A stretch of DNA of 64,000 nt, from positions 17,034,830 through 17,098,829 of the forward strand of contig BSYO01000008.1 in NCBI GenBank assembly GCA_033239525.1, written 5' to 3'. How positions within the stretch are numbered: the stretch's first letter is position 1; every line of letters starts with the position of its first letter. The notes beneath the pieces are model-generated. The model saw only the letters and a list, made by a program, of their open reading frames with translations. It was not told the origin of the DNA and ran no database searches. The position numbers were made by a program, and so were the translations under genes. This DNA comes from Nepenthes gracilis. Lineage: Eukaryota > Streptophyta > Magnoliopsida > Caryophyllales > Nepenthaceae. Positions 46,832 through 58,439 of the stretch are shown here, one piece after another.

Positions 46832-47462
46832 TGTTATGGGTTACTGTCATGGACCCATACCCACTGATGTGGCGGGTGGAGGCGTATATCCTCACCGCAT
46901 GGAGAAAGATTTGAGCCCGCCAATATCAAGCGGGATTTTTCAAAGATGGGCCAATGATTTACATACTGCTAGGAGCTCGAGCGGATTTTTGAATGTGCTT
47001 CGTTTGGGCGCCGATTGCGTGCTATTATATAAAAACACATGTTTGCTTTTTTATGTTAAATTTGAATTAATTTCGAGCAATTCCAGAGAAAAAAGAGAAA
47101 AAGAGAGAAGAAGTTAAGACAAGAATTGAGCCACCGCTAGGTTTTCAATCAAGCCCAATATTCTAATTTATCATTATGAGATTTTTATTTAATAACGCCT
47201 CACGGGATTTTATCTCTACTCTTATTCTTTATACTTCTCAGATGCACCGGTCCAAAGCTAGTTATATCGATTCTTGTAATTTGATTACAGAATATATCAA
47301 ACTACTACTATAGTAAAATTCAGACTGTCCATTGCTTTTCTCCCTCGCTTCACAAAGAATTTTCACGAAAATTCACGCCTTTACTATTCAATTGTTTATT
47401 GTATATTTGATATTATCTACCACATATTTTCTCACGATTTAAATAAATTTTTAATTTTAACA
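46832..47462 (+). repeat. 3' LTR (631 bp) of copia element 2
   Basis: It starts TGTTATGGG and ends TTTTAACA, giving short inverted ends. It has a TATTATATAAAAA promoter word at about 47023-47035 and an AT-rich U5. The U5 end (accacatattttctc...ttttaattttaaca) matches 42855-42896, marking the far end of the blended 5' LTR. Confidence 0.88.
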
Positions 47463-48030
47463 GATATTCTAACAGGGCGGTGTTTTTGTGGGTAGGTATG
47501 CATGGAATAGTTTTTTTTAAGATGGCGATGGCGATGGTGATGGTGATCGGATCTGTTTTATTTCCATTGCTCAAGTAAAAGTGACGGGAGACTTTTCCTT
47601 AAGTTTCCACCTTGTAAGACAAGTTGTGTTGAAAAATTTCGATGAACAAGCGAAATTGAAAAACCTGGTCAGCAAGGTCGAAGAAGCGTTTGGATTCAAT
47701 ATGGAGGGGATCATACCTCTTGTGCTCAGAACAATCAAGAGAAACAGGAATCGCCGGCAGTACAGATGTCTCTCCTCCGAAGCCGCTCTAACATTCGACG
47801 TTTCCGATTTCCACGTCAATGATGATCACCTTCAAAGAAACTTTGACGCGACTCCGCCGAGAAAAACTTCTGGTTTTGTTCTGCAGGATGAAAGAGAATA
47901 CGAGGGAAAGGATGCCGGTTATTGGAGTCCTCAGATTTCCGGTAAACCTAAAACACAAGTTGTGCGATTTAGGAGCCGCAGCATGAGCATGAGCGTGTTC
48001 TCTTGCCTTACTGGTCCGCTAAAGGAGTAA
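47463..48030 (+). CDS. Unknown plant gene, C-terminal part, next to a copia insertion
   Basis: An open frame of about 149 codons from 47581 ends at TAA 48028-48030. The upstream part has a GATGGC/GATGGTGAT repeat (about 47522-47550) that would read as alternating Asp-Gly. The frame lacks a clear ATG (it opens with GTG), so the start lies upstream, in another exon, or was separated by the retrotransposon. A second frame over the same repeat gives a short hydrophobic peptide. The C-terminal end is Arg/Ser-rich (VVRFRSRSMSMSVFSCLTG). A polyadenylation word AATAAA follows at 48116. I do not recognise the family. Clean coding texture and the good match of the blended allele suggest a real gene, but the product is uncertain. 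Confidence 0.5.
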
Positions 48031-48115
48031 AATCGATACCGATGCAATTGATTTCCCTCCTCTCCGGCTAAATCATTGTTCGTTGTGTACATAATTGGGA
48101 ATTTGTACTTCTGAG

Positions 48116-48121
48116 AATAAA
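48116..48121 (+). terminator. Polyadenylation signal
   Basis: A canonical AATAAA lies 86 bases after the stop codon at 48030, a normal distance for a plant 3' untranslated region. Confidence 0.5.
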
Positions 48122-48129
48122 ATGTTGAA

Positions 48130-49795
48130 GCAGAATACCATTGGTTGCGGAAATCCCCGAGAACCCGCCTCCGACCGTCGCCGCCGCCTCCCTCCCGCCC
48201 GCTTCCCATGTTTCTTGCTCTGGCAGTGTAAGATCTTTTCGCTGTTTTGCTTTCAGAGCTTAATCTGTACTGTACTTCCCCCTCCAACATACCCAAAATA
48301 AATAAATAAATAAAAACAAAGAAAATCGTTTGTTAATTGTACATTCAATTGATTCAAATCAGTGCAGATCTCTTGAAGAATTAGTAGTTATGGATCATTG
48401 CAGACAATTTATAATTCCGTAGAAGATAAAATGTACGGTTGTTTGATGATTGAATGAGAATTTCTTTATCGGAGATTGATTGCAGTAATTTTTTCAAAGA
48501 AGATTTCTTAGTTTATTACTTCTCCGTTGAGGCAGATTTCTCTTTTCCGGTGAGATTTAAGATAGAAAATTGTCTAAAGTAAAACCAACGCCGCAGCATC
48601 CTTCTCCAACCTCCGCCCAACACTGGCCGTCATCGGCCCACCCCTCCCTCACCGGCGCCGAACCAGCGCCCTCTTCAGGAAAAAGAAAAAGAAGTTTGTA
48701 CAAATGAAATACATTATCCTACCAATTTATCAATCACTAAATTATATTTTTGCTAACTTACCTTTAATCCCTACTATACCATTCAACTCCTATGTAAAGT
48801 AAATTGTTACCAAATAAATAGGATATCTGTTATCCATCATTTATTATCATAATTGATCTCGATATTTTTATTAATTTAATTTAATAAATCATCATTAAAA
48901 GTATAATTTGGAATCCATACCTTACACTAGTATAACAGTTGTTAGCGTGGCACTGTACTAGATAAACCTCTGGGTAGGCAGGGTGAAAACTGATTCGAGG
49001 AATAATAGGGCAAGGAAATACTCGAGAAAGGAAGAATTGGGGTTATCCTTGGGCCACCATGATCAAAGGAAATCCTCAAGAAAGGAAGAACCTCAGATAG
49101 TTGTAACCCGAGAATATATTTTTTCTTTTATATGTATTTTTTCTAAAAAGAAAATATATTTTTCTATTATAATTATTTTTATATCAAAATTCATCAAAAA
49201 TGAATTATTTTATCTATAATAAATTAAAATTTTATCGAATAAAATTATTAATTATTATCAATAAGTTGTTATCACTGTCAAAATTTTAAAATTTTTAAAT
49301 GATTTTAAATAATTTTCCTAAACAACTGTTTCAACTTCAATTTTCTTTTTTAATTTCAAATAATATTTTTATTTGTTGTAATTGTATAGTCAATCAATAT
49401 TTTTAAATTTTAAACTTTCTAATAATCTTGAATAGTATTTTTCATTATTAATTGTTATTTTTAATTTTTAACATTTTATTGATTCTTTCACACCTAATTT
49501 TTAATCGAATTGTCAATCATTCTATCATTTCCCAATAAATTCAATTTGATTTTAATTTATTCTTTCTTTTCAACGAATAATCTGCCATTATTGTCTTCCA
49601 CCCTCTACTATTCACCTCATAATCGAACTCAATTCCATTCAATTACTATTCATTTCAGTCTCTTCCCATCTTTTCATTTCGTTTGTTCTTCCTGTTCTCC
49701 TACATATACCACATTACTCCATGTTTTTTCCACACAACAATCAACTCTCATATCAACATTCTCTCCATATTTTAAATTTGTGCAACTTCATGTGA
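48130..49795. other. Intergenic DNA, mixed composition
   Basis: 48160-48220 and 48590-48670 are C-rich. An AATA repeat sits at 48295-48315, and a 24-base word aggaaatnctcnagaaaggaagaa occurs twice (49013 and 49066). From 49100 on it is strongly AT-rich. No supported gene is present. Confidence 0.45.
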
Positions 49796-49798
49796 AAA

Positions 49799-51720
49799 TG
49801 GCCTCCAAGCAAAGTCATTATATTATTCCAGAGTCAGAAATTAACGATTTATTATCATTATCAAATGTGTATCAATCACAAGTAAAATGAAAAAAATTAG
49901 ATTATTTAAATTTTATAATTTTAAATTTTTTTTAAAATATGTATAGTAATAATTATTATAATTTATAAAACTTTCGTTGTCAACTTGAGCAAAACTATTC
50001 AGTTGGCATCATCATCAAGCGGTAATATCCCAATCTATTATAGATGAAAGAATAATGCAATAAGTAGCGGATCGTGATTTCTTCTAGATTGCATATTTAT
50101 ATAATATTTTACTAGATTTGTACCTCATAATAATATAAGTAAGAATGATAAAGATCGGAGGTCTATTTTTCATTTGAGTGTTGGTAAAGGTATAATTACT
50201 TTCGAGGATATTGTAATGATTATCGGATTACCTGTTGATAGTGATATTATCACTGGTGATCCACGATAAAATTGGAGTGATTTACTGGGTATCACTCCCC
50301 CTTCAAATGTATTTGATAGCCAAAATATAAAATTATAGTGGATTATAAGGGATTTTAATTATTTGCCTGAGAATACTAATATTAAGACAATAAACTATCA
50401 CACCCATGTATGGATCCTTCATTTAATATTGAAAAATACTATTTTTTGATAAACTTATAAATTTAATATTTCTTATACTTTTGAAAAATTTGATGTATTT
50501 AATCAAAATAGTTAGGATATTAATTGTCTAATATGATTATATAGCGAGTTATACAAAGTTACCATTCCCTAAGTTAGAGGAATTGGAGAAGAATTATTCA
50601 TGCTCCAAATTTAGGCTTGGGAAAAGATGTCTCACATTGCGACTAGGCCAAATCTAAGGAACTTGAGAGTTAATCTCTCGTATACTTGTATACTTGTAGA
50701 TAATATTATATTTACCTTTAAATATTTCACAAAACTCCTCTATGATTTTCTTATCGTACAATTTTTCTTAACATATTAACATATATTTATTTAACATTTT
50801 TATATCTTTTTGTAACACATTATATACATGAAACCATGTAAAAGTCAATTCCAAAGAATCAATAATTTCACTTCGAGGATGATGACACGTACTAGATGAG
50901 TAAATGTACGAACATGTTATGACTATTGCATCCAGTTGTTTGAATTTTTAACATTGTAAAGCCGTACACTAATGATTTGTTTTATTTTGTATAATTCGTG
51001 TCGACGTCTTACAAAATTATGTTAATTCCTATGCATTGCTTAAATGAAATGAGTATTTAGACCACTTGAGCACCACTAATCGGTTTCCACATGTCGAGTG
51101 GTATTAGGCAAATCAAGTGTTACAATAATTTGGGCAACAATTGATTCCAATAAATCCTTTTCATGATGACAGTTTACATGCATTAGATATTTAAAGACAC
51201 CATAACAGTAATTGGGTTGATTTTTATCAAAAATATGTAGATTGTTATAATAATAGAGTCCAAACAATCACCTAAATGCATCTTTGCATCGAATGACTTG
51301 TGGTATCATTCTGAGTACATACAATTGTTTCGTAAGCATACCTAGCAATGGATAAGCTACACGGGTGTAATGATACATGCTTTGGTAAGAACTTTATATG
51401 AATTGGTTCATTTAAATTTATTTTATTATATGCAATACTAACTTATTATGTTACAAGCTGATGAAGTAGAATGATTATGTATTATGGCCACCGGTGTCAT
51501 AGATTCGGTACAAATTAAAGGAAGCATATGTGGGGCATTAGATGAACATCATTATTTGAACATGATTGACATTTGACAATGACATGGGTGCAATGATTTA
51601 CGCTTGGGACCAATGAATGGTTGGCCCAATTTCTACCAAGCGATTAACTCTTCTGCAAGAGGCAAATATTTGGTTTTATTTTCATAAAAAATTTAGATTT
51701 TTTGAAAATCCTAAGATTGA
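49799..51720 (+). pseudogene. Degenerate plant mobile domain (MAIL1/PMD-like) gene
   Basis: The start near 49798 (MASKQSHYIIPESEINDLLS) is followed, after a stop and frame changes, by FHLSVGKGIITFEDIVMIIG and LPVDSDIITGDPR (50175-50270), the conserved block of plant mobile domain proteins. Later words are YKVTIP..VRGIGEELFMLQ and AWEKMSHIATRP (50553-50650), then a PHVEWY...RQFG-like stretch near 51090. Proteins of this family occur as host MAIN/MAIL genes and inside transposons (often MULEs or retroelements). Frameshifts and stops throughout show it is inactive. Intron loss or gain could not be judged. Confidence 0.65.
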
Positions 51721-51729
51721 TTACTCATA

Positions 51730-53370
51730 CAGCAAATTGATAAAAATATGTTCATATTTTGTCATTATCTATATTTAATAACCTAAATTTGAAATTTTGC
51801 TGTTAAAATGTAGATTTAACAATTCAAAGATGTGGTGTTCCATTGCCATTTGAGTAACGTTGGCCCATTAAACCTAAACACTCATAAATATACTATAATT
51901 TTAGCATTTTATATTTATTGATATAACTTTATTTTCTAAAATTGATAACATAACTCATATCAATTAATAACTTATATAATCTCATAAATATAATCAGTCT
52001 GAATTGAAAGTAATTAAAAAATAATTTAAAACAAACACTATAATTCCAAATTTTGCATGATAACAAGTGGAACAGATGCTTAATTAACCCAACTTGTTCT
52101 TGCGCCACTATCATTAAGACAATTCCTAAGATTGTGTCCTAACTATTTGCACATTTTATACAATTGTCGTTGATTAGAATTCTCCATCCGATCTAGTTCA
52201 TTTCTAATCTGTGAAGACTTTAGACGCCTTTTTTCAAGTGAACCATAACGGGATTTGGCATTAATTTGGGCTCATTATACACGGCAAATAATCAGAATTT
52301 TCTAAAAAAATAAAATAATTAAGACAATGTTAGATAACAATATCCCGCTTATAATAGGTATCAATCAGTATGGTATAATCAAGTACAATGACTTTACACG
52401 CAACAATTACATGTGAGCATAGCACTGTCAGTTGTTATAATCTTTTATAAATACGCATTTTATCAATCAAATTTATAAGATGGATATTTTTTCCTTTCTT
52501 GAACGCCCAGTTGCATTTGATTGTAACCTCGAGCAACCGTGTAGAAGGGGTAGACTTGATGACCATTAGAATGCTGCTCGTGTCTAGCAATCAAATCCAT
52601 ACCACTCATTTGTGAGTGCTGCCCCATTAGGCATCTTTTCATTCACTCTTGTTGACTTGCATTGAATATTATAACTAAACAATAAAATTTTATGGTTGAG
52701 CTTGGCTTCTTATTTCATAAAAAATATAATTCATCTATTAACTCAACTATTAAAAAAATTAATAGCCAAAATATAAAAATTATAAATGAGGATGGAAATA
52801 CCTACTATGTATAACATATCCTTGATTTTTTGTTCTCATACATATCTCTTCACAAAATTAGTATTGATCATGTTGTTCACTCCTCAAATGAGCAATGTGA
52901 ATAATGGAAGAATTCATAAATATATAAATATGAGAGAAGAAATTAAAGAAGTGTAAATATTGATGGGAGAGAAGAAATGACAATCTATTACCTTTTGTGG
53001 GAAAAAAAATCTCAATTTTTATATTAAATAAAGAATTACATGAGGAGTAAATGATTGAGTGTTGAAATTAATGTGGACGACAAATTCGAAACTGGCAATT
53101 CTAACAAAAGAGAAGTAAACATTTGCTACAATCTATCACGTTCAGAATCAATAAATTATTAAAAGTTTCAAAGTTGAAAAGATTGATTGAGAATTAAATT
53201 CAATTATGAAGAGAATGGTAGATGGTAGAAGACAAAACTCATGGAGAATCACGGATGAATTGTGGATGAATAATTGATGAATTGAAATTCGGGTGAGCAC
53301 TGGATAAATAGTTGATAAATTGAAATTAAATTGAACCCAATTGTGAATTACTATAATGGGTATGGCCGAA
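51730..53370. other. AT-rich region, possible downstream part of the PMD-bearing element
   Basis: No frame with recognisable residues was found. The minus-strand ORFs at 51929-52114 and 53148-53408 are AT-driven. If the PMD gene belonged to a transposon, its ends may lie here, but I did not find inverted or direct terminal repeats. Confidence 0.35.
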
Positions 53371-53377
53371 AGTGAAT

Positions 53378-54077
53378 TAATCCAGCACAAATCTAGATCA
53401 AGGCTCAAAATTCCAACGACCGAGGCAAAGAAGCAGCAAAGCCAGTCTAAATAAATGGATAATAACTCTCGGAGAATTAGTTGAAATGTTTAGTCTGAAC
53501 GGTCAGTTACTAAAAATTCGAAGGATAATTATTAACTAGTTAATAATTCGATCCAAAAAACTGCTGAAATAGTCCCATTATTAATGGCAAAACGGTTACC
53601 TCATTAAATTGGAATGTCAGTTACATACTAAAAGTAACACTTCTCTATAATTATTTTGAAACGGTTTTAGACACGTGCGGTAGTTTTAAATGTTGATCGA
53701 TCGAATAGCATTCGAGGTTATAAATATATCTTTTTCCAAACAAAGAGGAGGAAGAAAAAGGAAAAAAACACACTAAACATTCGAGTGCATAAAGGGGATA
53801 AAAATTCTTCAAATTTATACTCATCCACATTCTCTTTCAATTGTTTTATCAATTTTGTCATTATCTTTTCGTCCATTTAGAAAGATCACTAATTTGAATA
53901 CCGAAAGATATATCAAATAGTAAATTTCGTATATCTTTTATCCCAGGTTTATTATTTTGTAATTTATAGGATTTAAATTTTGAGTTATAAAAATTAAACC
54001 CATCATGATTCAGATATCAACACTTAACTATACGACTTTTTAATTTGTACGTGAATCCAAATTATTAACATGCATTA
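53378..54077 (+). repeat. Solo gypsy LTR, plus orientation
   Basis: This is the reverse complement relative of 9415-10112. It shares, in order, agcacaaatctagatcaagg, a gaacggtcagttac word, acggttacctcattaaattg, agacacgtgcgg, a ggttataaatatatct TATA box (about 53718) with a purine-rich start region (gaggaggaag), and near its end aatttgtacgtgaatccaaa. No gag-pol flanks it. Ends are placed by similarity only. Confidence 0.75.
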
Positions 54078-54079
54078 AG

Positions 54080-55035
54080 TTGATGATAGAATGATGGATA
54101 ATTCAGTCAGAAATTATGCATGAGAGATTTAATAAAATATTAAGAAAACTAAAAGTTAATAGCATTAATTGATGACAAAGAAAACTACTATTCCAAATTA
54201 TTGTAAACTTTAAATTTTTAAAAATATTGATTGACAATGCAATTATAATAAAAAGTACTATTTAAAATTAAATAAAAATTTTAAAAGTTGAAACATTCAT
54301 TTGGAGAAAGGAAAGAAAAATCATAAAAAATTATTAATTAAAACATAAAAGTTGCATGAATATTTAAAAGATCTTAAAATTGGATAATAATAATAATATC
54401 ACCCATTAAAATTTAATTTATTATAAATAAAATAACATATTATCGATAAATTATGACATAAAAAATAAATAAAATACAATTACTGCCCACAGCATCACGC
54501 GGTCTATAAAATTTCCATTTGCATTTTTTTAGTGAGCCTCATTTCATTTGTATTTTCATATAAATTTAAGGTTTGGAAAAAAAAAAAAAAAAAAAAATCC
54601 TCCATGGCATGTAATTATTCTTACGTAGACTCATTAAATCTAATAGGACTTAAGTGACAGTCGAAGAAAATGGTTAGATCAGAAAATTTTGGGTTCAATT
54701 CTTAGTAATTAAGGTATATGAGTTTTGCTTTTTATTTTCTAATATTTTATTTTTAAATTAGAAAAAAACTGCAAGTTAATATTGTTAGAAAAATATTCTA
54801 CGTAATAAGGTATATAATTTATTAATTTATTAAATTTTAGTTAAATAATATAATTTTATATTATTAATTTAGATATATTTATTATTTACAATTAATTAAT
54901 TATTTCTAAAAAATATATATATATTTATTCAAGACAGATCATTTTATAAAAGGGATTAATATTTTAATAATTTAAAAATAGTCTACTTTTACCTTATAAA
55001 AGATCATCTATGATCAGTATTTTGAAACGTATAAT
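54080..55035. other. AT-rich intergenic DNA
   Basis: There is a 22-base A run near 54577-54598 and long AT-rich stretches to 54950. Nothing coding is seen. Confidence 0.5.
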
Positions 55036-55039
55036 GATT

Positions 55040-55340
55040 GTATAAAATCTCTATATGTTGCGTCCCGAGTCCACGGTTGCCGTACGGATTAGGGAACCTT
55101 CCAATCTTCCATTGCGGGTTGATCTAGATCGGGTTCGGTCTCCGTCTCTTTGAACATGGACCTGCACAACACAAACAACAAACAAAAGGTCAGAGGCCGA
55201 CGGGGGGTTGTCCCCCGTCGACACTCCGACGGATGTCAAGTCGGTATATCTTCCGCAATAAACGGAGGAATGCATGCATAAGATGCGAGAACGAGGGGAG
55301 TGAGAGGATGTGATTGGAGGCTTGAGCTCCATGAATGCGC
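55040..55340. other. GC-rich block with perfect hairpin
   Basis: Composition jumps sharply from AT-rich to GC-rich at about 55055. A perfect 8-bp stem (gacggggg at 55199-55206, cccccgtc at 55212-55219) with a 5-base loop lies in a gccgacgg...ccgacggatgtcaagtcgg context. Such words are seen in leaders of some plant LTR elements. I cannot assign the block to a family. Confidence 0.5.
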
Positions 55341-55344
55341 CCGG

Positions 55345-55630
55345 CAGAGGGGCGGCTTACCCGTATGCACGCGGAGGGTGACTTGAGTGCGCCTTAAAAG
55401 GAGCGCTTAGAGTCAAGGCCCACGAATGGCGGCGAGGTGCGCCGGCAGAGGTGGCTTAGAGGTGTGCCGCGGAGGGCGGTTATGGTGCTCCCGCAGGGGG
55501 GCGGTTTTTAGAGCGCCGCGGATGGTGGCTTATAGGTGCGCCGCAGAGGAGGCATTTTATAGGTGCGGGGAGGGGGCTTGAGTGCGCCTGGCAAAGGGGC
55601 GGCTTATAATTGCGCCCACGGAGGGCAACT
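55345..55630. repeat. Irregular minisatellite, units about 30-45 bp
   Basis: Variants of gtgcgccgcggagggcggct followed by tataggt recur about seven times with insertions and deletions. Copies are too uneven for an exact period. Short ORFs across it are artefacts of the repeat. Confidence 0.8.
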
Positions 55631-55739
55631 TTAAGAAGAAGGACTAATTGAAACTAGTAAGTAAACATTCTTGTTACCTGAGCGGAGGACCAACTCTTGG
55701 ACCGCGAGGTCCTGGCTATGGGATAGAGGGATCGTGACT

Positions 55740-56115
55740 CCAAGACAGAGGGTTGAAGGCCTCATGGTTGGCGGAGGGCTGAGGGCCTCCGGATAGCGGA
55801 GGGTTGATGGCCTCCGGATGAGAGGAGGGCTGAGGGCCTCCTGGTGGCGAAGGGCCAAAGGCCTCTGTGCCTCCAGGATGGAGGATTGAGGGCCTCCGGA
55901 TTGTAGGAGGGTCGTGGGCCTCCGTGCCTCCTGGAAGAAGGAGAGCTCCGTGCCTCCCGGATGGGAGGACTAAGGGCCTCTCGGGACCCAGGGAGGGCCG
56001 AGAGCTCGTGGCGGCGGAGGGCCGAGGGCCTCCGGACTATAGGAGGCCCGTGACCTCCCGGCAACAGAGGGCCGAGGGCTCGGGGACGGGCGGAGAGCCA
56101 AGGGGCCTCCCGGAT
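55740..56115. repeat. Second minisatellite, units about 35-40 bp, purine-rich plus strand
   Basis: The core gagggcctccggatggcgga-type word, followed by gggctga, is repeated roughly ten times. On the minus strand this reads as a Pro/Arg/Ser repeat in several frames. Guanines cluster on the plus strand. It is separated from the first array by about 110 bases of ordinary sequence. Confidence 0.85.
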
Positions 56116-56259
56116 GAGAGGAGAGTCGAAGATCTCCTAACAAGAATCATTTGCGTCCCTCTTTGCACTCATTGGAGATCGGCTAGCAACGGCTATGCCA
56201 TTCTCCGAGCTTTATGGAGCTTTTCGAGCTTCTCCAATTTGTCCTTCAATGCTTGAGGA

Positions 56260-57990
56260 TACTTGCTTTTAGTGGAGTTACGAGATGATTGTTTTCTCAA
56301 AAAGAATGCGGAAACTTTTAATTTGAAGTTGGATTGTTGGCTTGCTGCGGACCTGGCCAATTGGCTCAGGGTTATTGGACCTATCACTATAAGTTCTAAA
56401 TAGAGAAGATAGAGAAATTATTTTTCTTTTTTTTTTTGAGACAAAAATATTTTCAATACATTTTTAATTTTACATATTATTTTTGAGAAGTCAAAATTTA
56501 ATACCTATAGATTCGGGTAAGTAAATTTATTTTTATATATAATTAATTAGTAAAAAAATATGATAATGACGATATTAAAAGTTAAAGTTTATATTTTATT
56601 AAAAAATTCTTAATATATAATATATATTAACCACCGTATTGGGATAATGAGTTATTAACCACCGTGCCCATTGCTACTTGATCGTTTATTTTACTTAAAT
56701 TATAAAAAACTTAGTGGTTGCTAGGAATCAATATGGTAAAATTTGGGTCTCATGATAAGAATAGTCGCCTCGCCAAATGTTAGATTGTATGTATAAATTG
56801 AGCCCGGTAAAAAATTTAAATATTTTTATGTCTAAATTATAAAGCTTAGTCAAAATAAAACCGTTGGAAATCATATATGATTACTTTTATTTATATGATT
56901 TAATATCCGTATTATATAAAATTTAAAATTTAGATCTGTTAATTTTATTATAATAAAATTTTATGTGCTCAAATTTATACAAATATTTTTATGATATTTT
57001 TATAAATTAATTTCGATTGAATGTATATATAATAATATAGTTTAATAGTTGTCAAAATAGCCTGACTAAAATTTTATACATATATATTGAAACATAGAGT
57101 AAAAAATTAATATAGTTATCTTATATATTAATTTACTTATTTTATAAATTTAAATTGTCATAATTTTTTAATTACTAGATATTGTGAGAGTTAAAGGTGC
57201 AATAACTTCTGTATAATGAATTTACTGGATAGGGTAATTTATAAATATTCATAATTTTAAATTTATTTTGAATACCTACAGGTAACGAACTTATTTGAAT
57301 TATCGATCATTATTAATTATTCCTATAAGTAAATAAAAATTATATAATAATTAATTCATGTGTTATAACTACATCCAATAGTGAATTATAATGATACTAT
57401 TCAAGTTTTATATTTCTCCCATATTTGTTATTCTAATCATTAACATTAACTATTTTAATTTATTACAATATTTATTCTAATTTCACTGTATTTTTACGCT
57501 TATTCTATTTCGATATTTAATAAAATTAGTTTTTGGTTAAATTGAACAAATCCAATTTCATCAAAGTATATTAGATCTTAGTTTGACACTATAGTAGAAG
57601 AAAATTGCTGCTATTACTAATACAATCAGTGATAAAGAAAAATTTTATTTTAATGTATGAAAAAAAAAGCCAAACAAATTAGGTATCATATTTATGAAAA
57701 TTACCATAATAAATAATCTTAAGATTTTTTTTAAAATTAAAAATATCAAGAATTTACTGAAAATTATTACAAATTATTTTTGATCTCGAATAAATTCCGT
57801 GCAAGGATACTAATGGCAAAATTTGTCACTAAGAAGTTTGATCCTATTCAAGAGATAGATGAGCATATTCTCAAAATATATATATTTACACATACCTACA
57901 CCAAATACCTTTATATTTACACATAACATATATATACTAATATGCCCATATATAAAGATAAACCTTTGTATGATTATGCTCGTGTGTAAA
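56260..57990. other. AT-rich intergenic DNA
   Basis: The short word accaccgt..cattgctacttgatcg region near 56640 and the AT-rich remainder contain no supported gene, repeat array or element end. Confidence 0.5.
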
Positions 57991-57996
57991 ATCAAA

Positions 57997-58210
57997 TGTG
58001 TGTGTGTGTGTGTATATATATATATGCTCATATACAATGCATACTTGCATTTTTGTACACATATCCATCCCTGCCAACTATAATACCTATGCAAATATAC
58101 TTGTGTGTGTATATATATATTTTTCTCTCGTGTACATACTTATATCTACACACATATATGCACTCATCCATGTATATAATATATACACACATACCTACAC
58201 CTAATTACCT
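57997..58210. repeat. (TG)n(TA)n microsatellite and related alternating sequence
   Basis: (TG)n followed by (TA)n occurs at 57997-58026, and a weaker tgtgtgtatatatata copy at 58100-58120. ACATAC/CATATA words continue to about 58200. ORFs through it on both strands are low-complexity and not genes. Confidence 0.85.
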
Positions 58211-58439
58211 TTGTATTTACAATTTAATGTGACTGCTGAGTAGAGTCCCTTCCAACTTGGAGAACTTGCAACATTGAAGCAATTAGTTGACGTAATTCTC
58301 TCGAAACATTTATAGCTTTTTCCCTCTTCGATTTTGGAAAATTATTATGTTAATAATTTGCTTTATCAGTCCTAAGTCTTTCATCGTGAAAGATTTGATT
58401 AGTTACTTCTTCAACTCATTAATTCAGGACGCGTTGCTC

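Larger units (their letters stand above)
42204..47462 (+). mobile_element. Ty1/copia LTR retrotransposon, heterozygous-looking insertion
   Basis: This plus-strand element has gag, protease, integrase, RT and RNase H remnants in Ty1/copia order (about 43250-46770), a polypurine tract (about 46819-46831) and a 631-bp 3' LTR (46832-47462) with TGTTA/TAACA ends. The 5' LTR is present only as a blend with host sequence (42204-43440), so its left edge and target duplication cannot be placed exactly; ATAT next to both ends is a candidate. The lineage resembles Tnt1-type elements from the protease and integrase words. It sits immediately before or inside the small gene that follows it. Confidence 0.85.

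Noticed and set aside
55740..56115. CRISPR-like repeat array
   Set aside because: Units are contiguous and variable with no unique spacers, in a plant genome; a minisatellite explains it.
55867..56256. 129-codon ORF with Gly/Arg/Pro repeats
   Set aside because: Open only because the minisatellite lacks stops in that frame; no start context or homologous words.
57810..58232. Several ORFs on both strands with Tyr/Ile/Cys-rich repeats
   Set aside because: They translate the TG/TA microsatellite; frames on both strands are open for the same reason.
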